A DNA stretch of 64,000 bases, taken from NCBI GenBank assembly GCA_902781505.1, contig CACZJL010000001.1, forward strand, positions 124,001-188,000. The letters are read 5' to 3'. The notes beneath the pieces were generated by a model. The model saw nothing but the letters and a program-made list of their open reading frames with translations. It was not told the DNA's origin and did not search any database. A program made the translations under genes and the position numbers. The stretch comes from an uncultured Lachnospiraceae bacterium. Its GTDB lineage: Bacteria > Bacillota > Clostridia > Lachnospirales > Lachnospiraceae. Positions 52,505 to 61,457 of this stretch are shown one piece after another; within the stretch, counting starts at the first letter, position 1, and every line of letters begins with the position of its first letter.

Positions 52505-53912
52505 CTCTCATCATGTTTGTCATACCCTTCTTTGTACCGCCGGCAACACCAGCTGTTACGATAACAGTATCGCCTTCTTCAACGTAGCCCTTGTTTGTAA
52601 CAACCTGTACTGCATGGTCGATAATCTTATCTGTAGATGTTTCCTGAGCAGAACGAACCGGACGAACGCCCCAGTACAGACTCATCTTTCTGCAAACATC
52701 ATCGTATGGAGAGCATCCGATGATTTCTGTATCCGGCTTTAACTTAGAAATAAGTCTTGCTGTGTAACCAGACATTGTTGGGCAGATGATTGCCTTAGCT
52801 TCAAGATTCTCAGCTGTAGAAACTACTGCGTTAGAAACTGCAGAAGAAACGCTCTTCTTAGAATGAAGTGCAACAAGATCTCTGGATCTTCCGGCGATAT
52901 CCTGCTCTGTTCTCTCACAGATTCTTGCCATTGTAGATAAAGCTTCAAGTGGGTACTTACCGTTAGCAGTCTCACCAGAAAGCATTACACAGTCAGTTCC
53001 ATCGTAGATTGCGTTAGCAACGTCAGTAACTTCCGCACGAGTTGGACGTGGGTTACGGATCATGGAATCAAGCATCTGTGTAGCTGTAATAACCGGCTTG
53101 TAAGCCATGTTACACTTCTTAATGATAAGCTTCTGAACATGAGGAACATCTTCAGATGGAATTTCAACACCCATGTCACCACGAGCAACCATGATACCAT
53201 CAGCTGTACGAATGATTTCGTCAATGTTCTTGATACCTTCAGAGTTTTCAATCTTAGCAATTACAGGGATATCAGCGTCATGTGCCCAGAGGAGCTCCTT
53301 GATTTCCTGAATACAAGCAGCATTTCTTACGAAAGATGCAGCGATGTAATCAAAGCCCTGCTCAATACCGAAGAGGATATCATCCTTATCCTTCTCAGTG
53401 ATATTTGGAAGACGGATGCTTACGTTAGGAACATTAACCCCCTTCTTAGAACCAAGTAAACCACCGTTAACTACGCGGCATACGATTTCTGTGTTATTTT
53501 CAACAGATTCAACTTCAAGTTCAATCAGACCGTCATCGATCAGGATTGTGTTACCCTTAGAAACATCCTGAGCAAGACCCTTGTATGTGATACCGGTAAT
53601 TTCGTTTGTTGTAACTGTATCTACATTTGTAGTAAGAACAAACTTCTGTCCGGTTACAAGAGTAACCTTTTCATCTCCCGGAACAGCTGTTGTACGGATT
53701 TCTGGTCCCTTTGTATCAAGCACAGTAGCAATTGGCATACCAAGTTCTTCACGAACGCTCTTTACGAGTGCCATACGGCCAGCCTGCTCTTCATGATCAC
53801 CATGAGAAAAATTAAATCTTGCAAGATTCATACCGTTTAACGCAAGATTCTTAATCAGCTCGCGGTCATTCGTATTTGGTCCCATTGTACAGATAATTTT
53901 AGTCTTCTTCAT
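52491..53912 (-). CDS. pyk: Pyruvate kinase
   Basis: Pyruvate kinase converts PEP and ADP to pyruvate and ATP, ending glycolysis. The 473 residues start MKKTKIICTMGPNTND, with the nucleotide and metal site RFNFSHGDHEE, DTKGPEIRT, the active-site IAKIENSEGIKNIDEII and MVARGDMGVEIP, and a C-terminal regulatory domain. It lacks the extra PEP-utiliser domain found in Bacillus. I use the ATG at 53910-53912 behind GGAGG; a TTG six codons upstream lies within the ribosome site. Confidence 0.97.
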   Translation of the reverse strand: MKKTKIICTMGPNTNDRELIKNLALNGMNLARFNFSHGDHEEQAGRMALVKSVREELGMPIATVLDTKGPEIRTTAVPGDEKVTLVTGQKFVLTTNVDTVTTNEITGITYKGLAQDVSKGNTILIDDGLIELEVESVENNTEIVCRVVNGGLLGSKKGVNVPNVSIRLPNITEKDKDDILFGIEQGFDYIAASFVRNAACIQEIKELLWAHDADIPVIAKIENSEGIKNIDEIIRTADGIMVARGDMGVEIPSEDVPHVQKLIIKKCNMAYKPVITATQMLDSMIRNPRPTRAEVTDVANAIYDGTDCVMLSGETANGKYPLEALSTMARICERTEQDIAGRSRDLVALHSKKSVSSAVSNAVVSTAENLEAKAIICPTMSGYTARLISKLKPDTEIIGCSPYDDVCRKMSLYWGVRPVRSAQETSTDKIIDHAVQVVTNKGYVEEGDTVIVTAGVAGGTKKGMTNMMRVVNL

Positions 53913-53963
53913 CTTCTTCTTTTCCTCCAAACTGCCTGTAAATTTGTTTCTGACAGTTCAATA

Positions 53964-53992
53964 AAAATATTAAGTTTTACTCACAAGTGCAA
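53964..53992 (-). promoter_or_regulatory. Promoter of pyk
   Basis: On the minus strand TTGCAC (53992-53987) and TATTTT (53969-53964) have a 17-bp spacer. The rest of the 304-base gap to the rhomboid-like gene (about 53993-54216) is AT-rich, and I see no gene or clear terminator in it. Confidence 0.55.
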
Positions 53993-54216
53993 ATTATCTC
54001 ACACCCGTGCACTAAAAACAATGCAATTTTGTTTGATATTTTTTTAACTTAATATAGTTTATACTTTTTGTATTTCGACTTAATTAAATTAAATCGCTGT
54101 CAAAATCGCATTAATAATTCACGGGTAAACCTAAGAATTTCATTTCTTTTATTAAGCTCTTCCCTGGCAAATATCATGCTTACAAAAAACAGCTAAGTTG
54201 CATCGTGCAGGCACCA

Positions 54217-55116
54217 TCAGGCTTGCTTCTGACGGTTCTCTTCGGACACATGAACATGAGTATAAATATGATCCTGGCAGTACTCAAGACCACCGGTACA
54301 CTTACTGCAGAATCTGAATTCGAGTTCCGGATTTGTCTCGCTTGTTCTTCCGCATACTGCACAGACATGACCTCGTCTTGCCTGTCTGTTTTCCTGTTTT
54401 GCCATATTCTGCTGTTTCCTGAAATTCTTCTGAACCGAACTCATTCTCGCTGGCTTTCTCTTATAAAAGAAGAAATAAATCAGGAAATTGCCCATCGCAA
54501 TCAGAGCTACTGCAGCGGTTTCCGGAGTGGCTGTGATCCCGAGCTGATAGAGTGTATAAATTGTTCTTGCTGAAATCAGCGGAGACAAACTCAGGAAGCC
54601 AAACACAATGGTAAGAGCAAAAATTGCTGCATCGATATATGCAAACCACTTCATCTTCACAGGAATAATGAAGAACAGAAGCATCTCTGCATTCGGAACC
54701 TCTGCTGCCATCGCCATAAACAAAGACAGATTCAGGTAGCTTGTAGTAATGTTTAAACTTGCTCCGAATACAAAGTAAACAACAACAGCAGCAATCAGCT
54801 GTAATAAAACACCTGTGACAAAGTAAAAATTAAAACGGAAGCTTCCCCACAGCGATTCTAAGGTCTCGCCAATCATGTAATAAAAGTAGCAGATAATGGC
54901 AAAGAAAATCAGTGAGCCTGATGGCGGTATCAGAAGCCATGTGAGCAATCTCCAAACCTGTCCCTGAAGAATTGCATCCATCTTTAACGGCATGTATGGT
55001 CCGTATCCTGCAATCAGTAACACCTCCCCAATTACATAGCCAATAATCACAATTCTCATCAAATGTGGAATTGCAAATCGTCCGAGCTTTTTTTCTAATG
55101 TATCAATCAATTTCAT
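54217..55116 (-). CDS. Derlin/rhomboid-like membrane protein with C-terminal zinc ribbon
   Basis: The 299-residue protein has about six membrane helices in residues 20-218. The loop pattern WRLLTWLLIPP (55-65) and GETLESLWGSFRFNFYFVTG (83-102) resembles derlins and rhomboid-like proteins. No GxSG catalytic serine motif is seen, so it may be an inactive rhomboid. A basic linker (219-248) leads to a cysteine-rich tail with Cys252, Cys255, Cys270, Cys273 and Cys280 plus several His, probably a zinc ribbon. It is monocistronic. Partner and substrate are unknown. Confidence 0.72.
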   Translation of the reverse strand: MKLIDTLEKKLGRFAIPHLMRIVIIGYVIGEVLLIAGYGPYMPLKMDAILQGQVWRLLTWLLIPPSGSLIFFAIICYFYYMIGETLESLWGSFRFNFYFVTGVLLQLIAAVVVYFVFGASLNITTSYLNLSLFMAMAAEVPNAEMLLFFIIPVKMKWFAYIDAAIFALTIVFGFLSLSPLISARTIYTLYQLGITATPETAAVALIAMGNFLIYFFFYKRKPARMSSVQKNFRKQQNMAKQENRQARRGHVCAVCGRTSETNPELEFRFCSKCTGGLEYCQDHIYTHVHVSEENRQKQA

Positions 55117-55217
55117 AAAAATCTCCTTTATTCACTTGATTTGATTATATGAAACCTGTCGCGACGTGTCAAAGGGAGCCTCCGCTGGTCCATACACAAA
55201 CCGGAAAAAGGGTCACC

Positions 55218-55247
55218 TTGTAATCTTATTTTTTCCTATGTTATAAT
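55218..55247 (+). promoter_or_regulatory. Promoter of the activase-type gene
   Basis: TTGTAA (55218-55223) and TATAAT (55242-55247) with an 18-bp spacer lie 50 bases upstream of the ATG. Confidence 0.6.
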
Positions 55248-55297
55248 GAACGACTGTACGAGAATATATTAGTATATAAGAAATAAGAGGTTATAAA

Positions 55298-58200
55298 ATG
55301 AACGCTTATAAGTTGGGAATTGATATTGGTTCAACTACCGTAAAAATCGCAGTTCTTGACATGGATAACAAAATGCTCTTTGCAGATTATCAGAGACATT
55401 TTGCCAACATTCAGGAAACATTACAGGAACTGCTCGAAAAGGCAGTAAAAGAACTTGGGCCATTTGATATCTACCCTGTTATTACAGGTTCCGGCGGTCT
55501 TGCACTTTCCAAGAACTTAAATGTACCATTCTTCCAGGAAGTTGTAGCCGTTGCTACATCTCTCCAGGACTACGCTCCTCAGGTTGACGTAGCCATCGAA
55601 CTTGGTGGTGAGGATGCGAAAATCATTTACTTTACAAATGGTATCGACCAGCGAATGAACGGTATCTGTGCCGGTGGTACAGGTTCCTTTATCGATCAGA
55701 TGGCTTCTCTGCTTCAGACAGACGCGTCCGGTCTTAATGAGTACGCCAAAAACTACAAGTCTATCTATCCGATTGCTGCACGTTGCGGCGTATTTGCCAA
55801 ATCCGACATTCAGCCATTAATTAACGAAGGTGCAACAAAAGAAGACCTTGCCGCATCTATTTTCCAGGCAGTTGTAAATCAGACTATTTCCGGACTTGCC
55901 TGTGGTAAGCCAATCCGCGGCAACGTTGCATTCCTTGGTGGACCACTCCACTTCCTCTCTGAGCTTCGCCAATCCTTTATCAGAACTCTGGGCCTGAAGC
56001 CTGAGGAAATCATCGCTCCAGACCACTCACATCTTTTTGCAGCCATCGGTTCTGCCATGAACTACAAAGAAAACGTGAAGATGGAAGTTTCTGACCTGAT
56101 TGAAAAGTTAAAGAATAAGATTCAGTTAGAATTTGAAGTAGAACGTTTACAGCCATTATTTAAGGATGAAAAGGAATATGACACGTTCCACGAGCGCCAT
56201 GCAAAGGCACAGGTTGAAAAGGGTGACCTCTCTACTTACCATGGCAAATGCTACTTAGGTATCGATGCAGGTTCTACTACAACGAAGCTTGCCGTTGCTT
56301 CAGAAGACGGAAAGCTCCTGTATTCATTCTATTCAAATAACAACGGAAGCCCGATTGCTACTGCAATCCGTTCCTTAAAGGAAATTTATTCCATTAAGCC
56401 GACGGATGCTATAATCGTTGGCTCCTGCTCAACAGGTTACGGTGAAGCTCTTTTAAAGTCTGCTCTGATGCTTGATGAAGGTGAAGTAGAAACCGTTGCG
56501 CATTACTATGCAGCTGAATTCTTTGAACCAAGCGTAGACTGTATCATCGACATCGGTGGTCAGGATATGAAGTGTATCAAGATTAAGGATCATGCGGTTG
56601 ACTCCGTACAGCTGAACGAGGCCTGCTCTTCAGGATGTGGATCCTTCATCGAGACATTTGCCAAGTCCTTAGACTACTCTGTCATTGACTTCGCTAAGAT
56701 TGCTCTCTTTGCTGAACACCCGGTTGACCTTGGTACACGTTGTACCGTATTTATGAATTCCAAGGTTAAGCAGGCTCAGAAGGAAGGCGCTGAGGTTGGT
56801 GATATTTCCTCCGGACTTGCATATTCGGTAATCAAGAATGCCTTATATAAGGTTATCAAGATTTCTGACCCTAAGGAACTTGGTTCCCATATCGTTGTTC
56901 AGGGTGGAACATTCTATAATGATGCTGTTCTTCGTTCCTTTGAAAAAATTACCGGAGTTGACGTAATCCGTCCTGATATCGCAGGAATCATGGGCGCTTT
57001 CGGTGCTGCACTTATTGCAAGAGAACGTTGCGCCAATCAGGATAAGTCAACAATGCTCGATATTGCAGAAATCAACAGCCTTGAGTACTCCACAACACTT
57101 ACACGTTGTAAGGGATGTACAAATGCATGTCACCTCACAATCAACAACTTCTCCGGCGGTCGCCGTTTCATTACCGGTAACCGTTGCGAACGTGGACTTG
57201 GTATCGCTAAGAAGAAGGATCATCTTCCGAACCTCTTTGACTACAAGTTCCACAGACTCTTTGATTATGAGCCTCTGACCGAAGATCAGGCACCTCGCGG
57301 AACGGTTGGTATTCCAAGAGCATTAAACATGTATGAGAACTATCCTTACTGGTTCACCTTCTTTACGAACTTAGGTTACCGCGTTGTGCTTTCACCAAAG
57401 TCCAACCGTAAGGTTTATGAACTTGGTATCGAGTCCATTCCATCTGAGTCTGAGTGTTATCCTGCCAAGATTACTCATGGACATATCACTTGGCTCATCC
57501 GTAATGGCGTCAAGTTCATCTTCTATCCTTGTATTCCTTATGAGCACAAGGAAGTAGAGAACTCCAACAACCATTACAACTGTCCGATTGTTACTTCCTA
57601 CGCTGAGAATATCAAGAACAACGTAGAAGAATTAGTTACAGAAAACATCGACTTCCGCAATCCATTCCTTTCCTTCGAAAATGAAGAAATCATGGAAAAG
57701 CGTCTTGTTGAAGAATTTAAAGATATTCCTGCTTCCGAAGTGCGCAAAGCCGCGAAAGCCGCATGGAAAGAACAGATGCAGGCTAAGCGTGACGTTGAGA
57801 AGAAGGGTGAAGAAACATTAAAGCTTCTTCACGAAACAGGCAAGCACGGCATCGTTCTTGCAGGTCGTCCATACCATGTAGACCCTGAAATCAATCATGG
57901 TATTCCTGAGCTTATCAATTCCTATGACGTAGCTGTATTGACTGAGGACTCCATCTCCCACTTAGGTAAGGTAGACCGTCCTTTAATTGCGATGGACCAG
58001 TGGATGTACCATTCCAGACTTTACGCTGCTGCCAGCTATGTTCGTACTGATGACAGCCTCGACCTGATTCAGCTGAATTCCTTCGGCTGCGGTCTGGATG
58101 CCGTAACAACAGACACAGTATCAGATATCTTAAGAAACTCCGGTAAGATTTACACAGTTCTTAAGATTGATGAAGTAAACAACTTAGGTGCCGCAAGAAT

Positions 58201-59554
58201 TCGTATCCGTTCCTTACTTGCTGCTCTTCGCGTTCGTGAAGAAAAGAATGTAGAAACAGAAGTGAAGTCCGCAGCATTCAAGCGTGTTGAATTTACAAAG
58301 GAGATGAGGGAAGCAGGCTATACTCTCTTGTGCCCTCAGATGTCTCCAATGCACTTTGAGCTCTTACAGCCAGCTTTAAACAGCTGTGGCTATAACATCG
58401 AGATTCTCAATAACGATAACAAGTCGGCCGTTGATACCGGTGTTCGCTTCGTTAATAACGACGCCTGCTATCCATCCATGATGGTAGTCGGTCAGATTAT
58501 GAGTGCCGTTCTCTCCGGAAAGTACGATACACACAAGATTGCCATTCTGATTTCTCAGACAGGTGGTGGCTGCCGTGCATCTAACTACATCGGCTTCATC
58601 CGTCGTGCTCTGAAAAAGTGCGGACTTGAATACATTCCTGTAGTTTCTGTCAGCGTTCAGGGACTTGAGATCAACTCCGGCTGGACTTATTCCGTTCAGA
58701 TGGCTAAGAAGGCGCTCATGGCAATTGTCTACGGTGATGTCTTCTTAAACTGTGTATATCGCATGCGTCCATACGAAGTAACACCCGGAAGTGTCAACGC
58801 TCTCCATCAGAAGTGGGTAAAAATCCTTTCCGCACAGCTTTCTGCTAAGAAAGTTCATATGCGTGATTTCAAGGCAAATGTCCGCAAGATGATTGCTGAG
58901 TTCGATGCCATTCCGGTCACAAATGAAGTTAAGCCAAGAGTTGGTATCGTAGGAGAAATTCTTGTTAAGTTCCTTCCATCCGCTAACAACTACATTGTAG
59001 ATCTGTTAGAACGCGAAGGTGCCGAAGCAGTCGTTCCGGACTTAATCGGATTTGCCCTCTACTCTGCAAAGAATGCGGATTTCAAACGTGATAATCTTGG
59101 TGCAAGCAAAAAGACAGCATTCTTATCTGATGCGTTCATCAAATACATTGAATACTTCAGAAAGGCTGCTAACAAAGCCTTTGAAGAAAGTAAGCACTTC
59201 GACCGCTGGTCTACTGTTGAAGAAACCGCTGAAAATGCAAAAGGCCTCGTTTCTCTTGGTAACCAGACCGGTGAGGGCTGGCTCCTTACAGGTGAAATGG
59301 TTGAATTAATCAATCATGGTGCCGGCAACATCGTATGCTGTCAGCCATTCGGCTGTCTTCCAAACCACATCGTAGGTAAGGGGGTCATCAAGGAACTGAA
59401 GGCTAAGTATCCGGGAAGCAACATCATTGCAATCGACTATGATCCGGGCGCTTCTGAAGTTAACCAGCTCAACCGTATCAAGCTCATGCTGACACAGGCT
59501 AACAAGAACCTGAATCTTACAGAAACAGATTCGGTTAAAGTTGAACAGGCTTAA
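55298..59554 (+). CDS. Giant 2-hydroxyacyl-CoA dehydratase activase-type protein
   Basis: This 1418-residue cytoplasmic protein joins two BadF/HgdC-type ATPase domains: 4-260 with [19 protein letters not shown], Cys124 and Cys163; and 318-580 with [19 protein letters not shown], Cys443, Cys447 and Cys482. Next is a four-cysteine cluster (Cys604, 607, 611, 630). After it come a DUF2229 region and a C-terminal HgdB-like dehydratase half. In HgdC a [4Fe-4S] cluster bridging the dimer injects a high-energy electron into the dehydratase. Here activator and acceptor are one chain. The substrate is unknown; the protein is common in Clostridia. Confidence 0.88.
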   Translation: MNAYKLGIDIGSTTVKIAVLDMDNKMLFADYQRHFANIQETLQELLEKAVKELGPFDIYPVITGSGGLALSKNLNVPFFQEVVAVATSLQDYAPQVDVAIELGGEDAKIIYFTNGIDQRMNGICAGGTGSFIDQMASLLQTDASGLNEYAKNYKSIYPIAARCGVFAKSDIQPLINEGATKEDLAASIFQAVVNQTISGLACGKPIRGNVAFLGGPLHFLSELRQSFIRTLGLKPEEIIAPDHSHLFAAIGSAMNYKENVKMEVSDLIEKLKNKIQLEFEVERLQPLFKDEKEYDTFHERHAKAQVEKGDLSTYHGKCYLGIDAGSTTTKLAVASEDGKLLYSFYSNNNGSPIATAIRSLKEIYSIKPTDAIIVGSCSTGYGEALLKSALMLDEGEVETVAHYYAAEFFEPSVDCIIDIGGQDMKCIKIKDHAVDSVQLNEACSSGCGSFIETFAKSLDYSVIDFAKIALFAEHPVDLGTRCTVFMNSKVKQAQKEGAEVGDISSGLAYSVIKNALYKVIKISDPKELGSHIVVQGGTFYNDAVLRSFEKITGVDVIRPDIAGIMGAFGAALIARERCANQDKSTMLDIAEINSLEYSTTLTRCKGCTNACHLTINNFSGGRRFITGNRCERGLGIAKKKDHLPNLFDYKFHRLFDYEPLTEDQAPRGTVGIPRALNMYENYPYWFTFFTNLGYRVVLSPKSNRKVYELGIESIPSESECYPAKITHGHITWLIRNGVKFIFYPCIPYEHKEVENSNNHYNCPIVTSYAENIKNNVEELVTENIDFRNPFLSFENEEIMEKRLVEEFKDIPASEVRKAAKAAWKEQMQAKRDVEKKGEETLKLLHETGKHGIVLAGRPYHVDPEINHGIPELINSYDVAVLTEDSISHLGKVDRPLIAMDQWMYHSRLYAAASYVRTDDSLDLIQLNSFGCGLDAVTTDTVSDILRNSGKIYTVLKIDEVNNLGAARIRIRSLLAALRVREEKNVETEVKSAAFKRVEFTKEMREAGYTLLCPQMSPMHFELLQPALNSCGYNIEILNNDNKSAVDTGVRFVNNDACYPSMMVVGQIMSAVLSGKYDTHKIAILISQTGGGCRASNYIGFIRRALKKCGLEYIPVVSVSVQGLEINSGWTYSVQMAKKALMAIVYGDVFLNCVYRMRPYEVTPGSVNALHQKWVKILSAQLSAKKVHMRDFKANVRKMIAEFDAIPVTNEVKPRVGIVGEILVKFLPSANNYIVDLLEREGAEAVVPDLIGFALYSAKNADFKRDNLGASKKTAFLSDAFIKYIEYFRKAANKAFEESKHFDRWSTVEETAENAKGLVSLGNQTGEGWLLTGEMVELINHGAGNIVCCQPFGCLPNHIVGKGVIKELKAKYPGSNIIAIDYDPGASEVNQLNRIKLMLTQANKNLNLTETDSVKVEQA

Positions 59555-59600
59555 AACCTGAACGATCGACAGATTTTTTGTCACAAATCTGCAAAGTAAA

Positions 59601-59635
59601 AACAGCAGCTCTCTTAAATCAAGAGAACTGCTGTT
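59601..59635. terminator. Bidirectional terminator after the activase-type gene
   Basis: Fifteen-base arms (59601-59615 and 59621-59635) pair with one mismatch around a 5-base loop, with TTTTTT on the plus side and an A run before it that gives T on the minus strand. It also ends the S26-like peptidase gene. Confidence 0.92.
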
Positions 59636-59689
59636 TTTTAGTCTGTCATTTCATTTAGTTTGTTATTTATATTACCAGAATTTCCTGTA

Positions 59690-60112
59690 CTATTTCTTAG
59701 ATTTCAGAGCTTTAATCAATCTATGTGTAACCTTCCGATATCTTAACGTAAAGAACTTGTACCTTGCATAAACTGCTGCTTTTCTACCGGTCAGAGACTT
59801 TAATTTTCCTGATCTGCCAACAGCCGTCACCAGCCCTATCAGATTACCAAAAAGGATTCCCTCTTCAATCATCGTCTGATTATCTCCAACAGCGGAAAAT
59901 TCCCCATCTCCCACCTCATAGATTCTATGCACTGCGAGCCGGTTCTGATGATCACGAAACAATACGATATTCCCAGGCTTTACATCCTGTATGCCGGCTG
60001 GCTCAATCGTAATCTGATCCTGCGGCTTAAAAAGCGGATACATACTGTATCCCGCAACCGGCACAATCACAGATTGTCCACTTCTTAAAAGCTGTTCAAC
60101 ATTTTGCTTCAT
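59690..60112 (-). CDS. S24/S26 (SipW-like) peptidase without membrane anchor
   Basis: The 140-residue protein has the signal-peptidase serine motif GYSMYPLF (Ser23) and, after the conserved DxVLFRD-like strand (PGNIVLFRD), LAVHRI with His62. The Ser-His pairing fits the SipW/archaeal-type dyad; bacterial LepB-type enzymes use Lys. GDNQT follows. No transmembrane helix is visible and the C-terminus is very basic, so it is probably cytoplasmic or peripheral. GAGG precedes the ATG. It is divergent from the PqqD/HPr-kinase fusion and exporter, suggesting that it trims a peptide or small protein for them. Confidence 0.82.
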   Translation of the reverse strand: MKQNVEQLLRSGQSVIVPVAGYSMYPLFKPQDQITIEPAGIQDVKPGNIVLFRDHQNRLAVHRIYEVGDGEFSAVGDNQTMIEEGILFGNLIGLVTAVGRSGKLKSLTGRKAAVYARYKFFTLRYRKVTHRLIKALKSKK

Positions 60113-60137
60113 CGTTCCTCATTTCACCTATATTACT

Positions 60138-60153
60138 GATGCATTCATGCATC
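60138..60153. repeat. Short palindrome in the divergent gap
   Basis: GATGCAT-TC-ATGCATC is a 7-bp inverted repeat in the 124-base gap between the peptidase and the PqqD/kinase gene. It may be an operator for both; there is no independent support. Confidence 0.3.
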
Positions 60154-60204
60154 TGATTTCTGGTTCGTATTTATCTATATTGTAGCATTTTTTCGCAAAA
60201 CTGA

Positions 60205-60210
60205 TATAAT
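60205..60210 (+). promoter_or_regulatory. Likely -10 box of the PqqD/kinase-exporter operon
   Basis: A consensus TATAAT lies 27 bases before the ATG, but no good -35 hexamer is visible, so activation by a regulator is possible. The ribosome site GGGGAGG follows. Confidence 0.5.
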
Positions 60211-60236
60211 TAATTAAAAAAGGGGAGGTTAATCTT

Positions 60237-61457
60237 ATGAAACAATCCGCATATTTTAAACTTGTTACCCTTAACGGTGAGTCATATCTGTTTCCTTTTG
60301 GACAGGCATTAATGTCCTCCCCTGTAAGTGTAAAGCTTGATGAGGGTGGCGTGTTTTTATGGGATGCACTATCTAAAGATATTACCTTGTCTGACCTGCA
60401 GTCCCGATTTTTCTCCTTCGTTCATGCTGATGAAGAAGAACGTGACCAGGTCAACAGTGATGTAGAAACCTTCATCAACAATCTTCGTATGCGTTCCATG
60501 ATTGTTGATTATCCGAATGACCTAAGCATATTAAAAGCTAGTTTTCTCACTGTTCCTGAGATTCATGGACATGAGCTCTTCCCGATGCTGATTGCCGCAA
60601 CCGGAATTGAAATCAGGAAAGACGATTCCATCAGTGAGAAGCTGCTTAATCTGATTCCAAAAGAATTTCTCACATTCAAGAGTATACGTCATCACTTCGA
60701 TTATCATATTCAGATACTTCCAAAGAATCCGAATATTAACTTAAGCGATGGCAGTACTGTTTTTGAAGACTGGGAACTTCGCATTGTTCGTTTTACAAAC
60801 GGATTCAGGATTTTCTATAAAGAATACAATCACTTTAAGATTGTAGAAGCCACGGATTCTGTCCTTACCATTTATCAGGAGCCGGTTCCTGTGAATGGAG
60901 ATTACGCTAAAATCCAACAGGAATTATCCCGCATCTGTCGCGCGGGTGTGTATCTAAAGCTTGAAAAAAAACAGATTTATTCCCTGCACGCTGCTTCCGT
61001 TGACATCGATGGAACCAGTGCCGGGACAGGTGCTATCCTCTTTACTGCCAAGAGTGGCACGGGCAAGTCAACGCAGGCAGGAATCATGAATCAGACCTTT
61101 GGGTCTACCATGATTAACGGCGACTGCAATCTTATCAGCCTTAAAAACAATAAGGCCATTGTCATGGGACAACCATGGTGCGGAACCTCAGAAATTTACG
61201 ATCTCAAAGAGCATAAATTAACGGCTGTTGTAAAGCTCGTACGAACTAAAGAGAAAGAAATACCTTCTGTTCAGAAGCTGAACAAGTCAGAGGCTGCTGT
61301 CACAATCCTGCAGCGTATTATCAGCCCTCTCTGGACAAAGGAACAATTGCAGGATGCAGCACGCTGGGCTGAAGAATTCAGTAAAACAACCACTGTCTTT
61401 CGCATGAAGTGCGATCTCACCGACCGCGGAATCAGACAACTCATGGAGCACTTATGA
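60237..61457 (+). CDS. PqqD-like domain fused to an HPr-kinase-like P-loop domain
   Basis: Of 406 residues, the N-terminal 20-95 match the PqqD/RRE pattern (SVKLDEGGVFLWDALSKDITLSDL ... DVETFINNLRMRSMI), a winged-helix fold that binds leader peptides of ribosomally made products. Residues about 245-400 form an HprK-type P-loop domain with His251, Walker A TAKSGTGKST (270-279), INGDCNLI (Asp296) and GQPWCGTSEI. Similar kinases phosphorylate some lasso peptides. The middle (100-240) is unassigned. Its stop overlaps the exporter start (ATGA). Phosphorylating or merely binding a substrate are both possible. Confidence 0.8.
   Translation: MKQSAYFKLVTLNGESYLFPFGQALMSSPVSVKLDEGGVFLWDALSKDITLSDLQSRFFSFVHADEEERDQVNSDVETFINNLRMRSMIVDYPNDLSILKASFLTVPEIHGHELFPMLIAATGIEIRKDDSISEKLLNLIPKEFLTFKSIRHHFDYHIQILPKNPNINLSDGSTVFEDWELRIVRFTNGFRIFYKEYNHFKIVEATDSVLTIYQEPVPVNGDYAKIQQELSRICRAGVYLKLEKKQIYSLHAASVDIDGTSAGTGAILFTAKSGTGKSTQAGIMNQTFGSTMINGDCNLISLKNNKAIVMGQPWCGTSEIYDLKEHKLTAVVKLVRTKEKEIPSVQKLNKSEAAVTILQRIISPLWTKEQLQDAARWAEEFSKTTTVFRMKCDLTDRGIRQLMEHL

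Noticed and set aside
53913-54216. Hidden small gene between pyk and the rhomboid-like gene
   Set aside because: The region is AT-rich with frequent stops in all frames and no good ribosome site; only the pyk promoter is supported.
59636-60236. Short RiPP precursor gene near the peptidase and kinase genes
   Set aside because: Neither the gap after the peptidase gene nor the divergent gap holds a short frame with a ribosome site; the 63277-64000 proteins are better substrate candidates.
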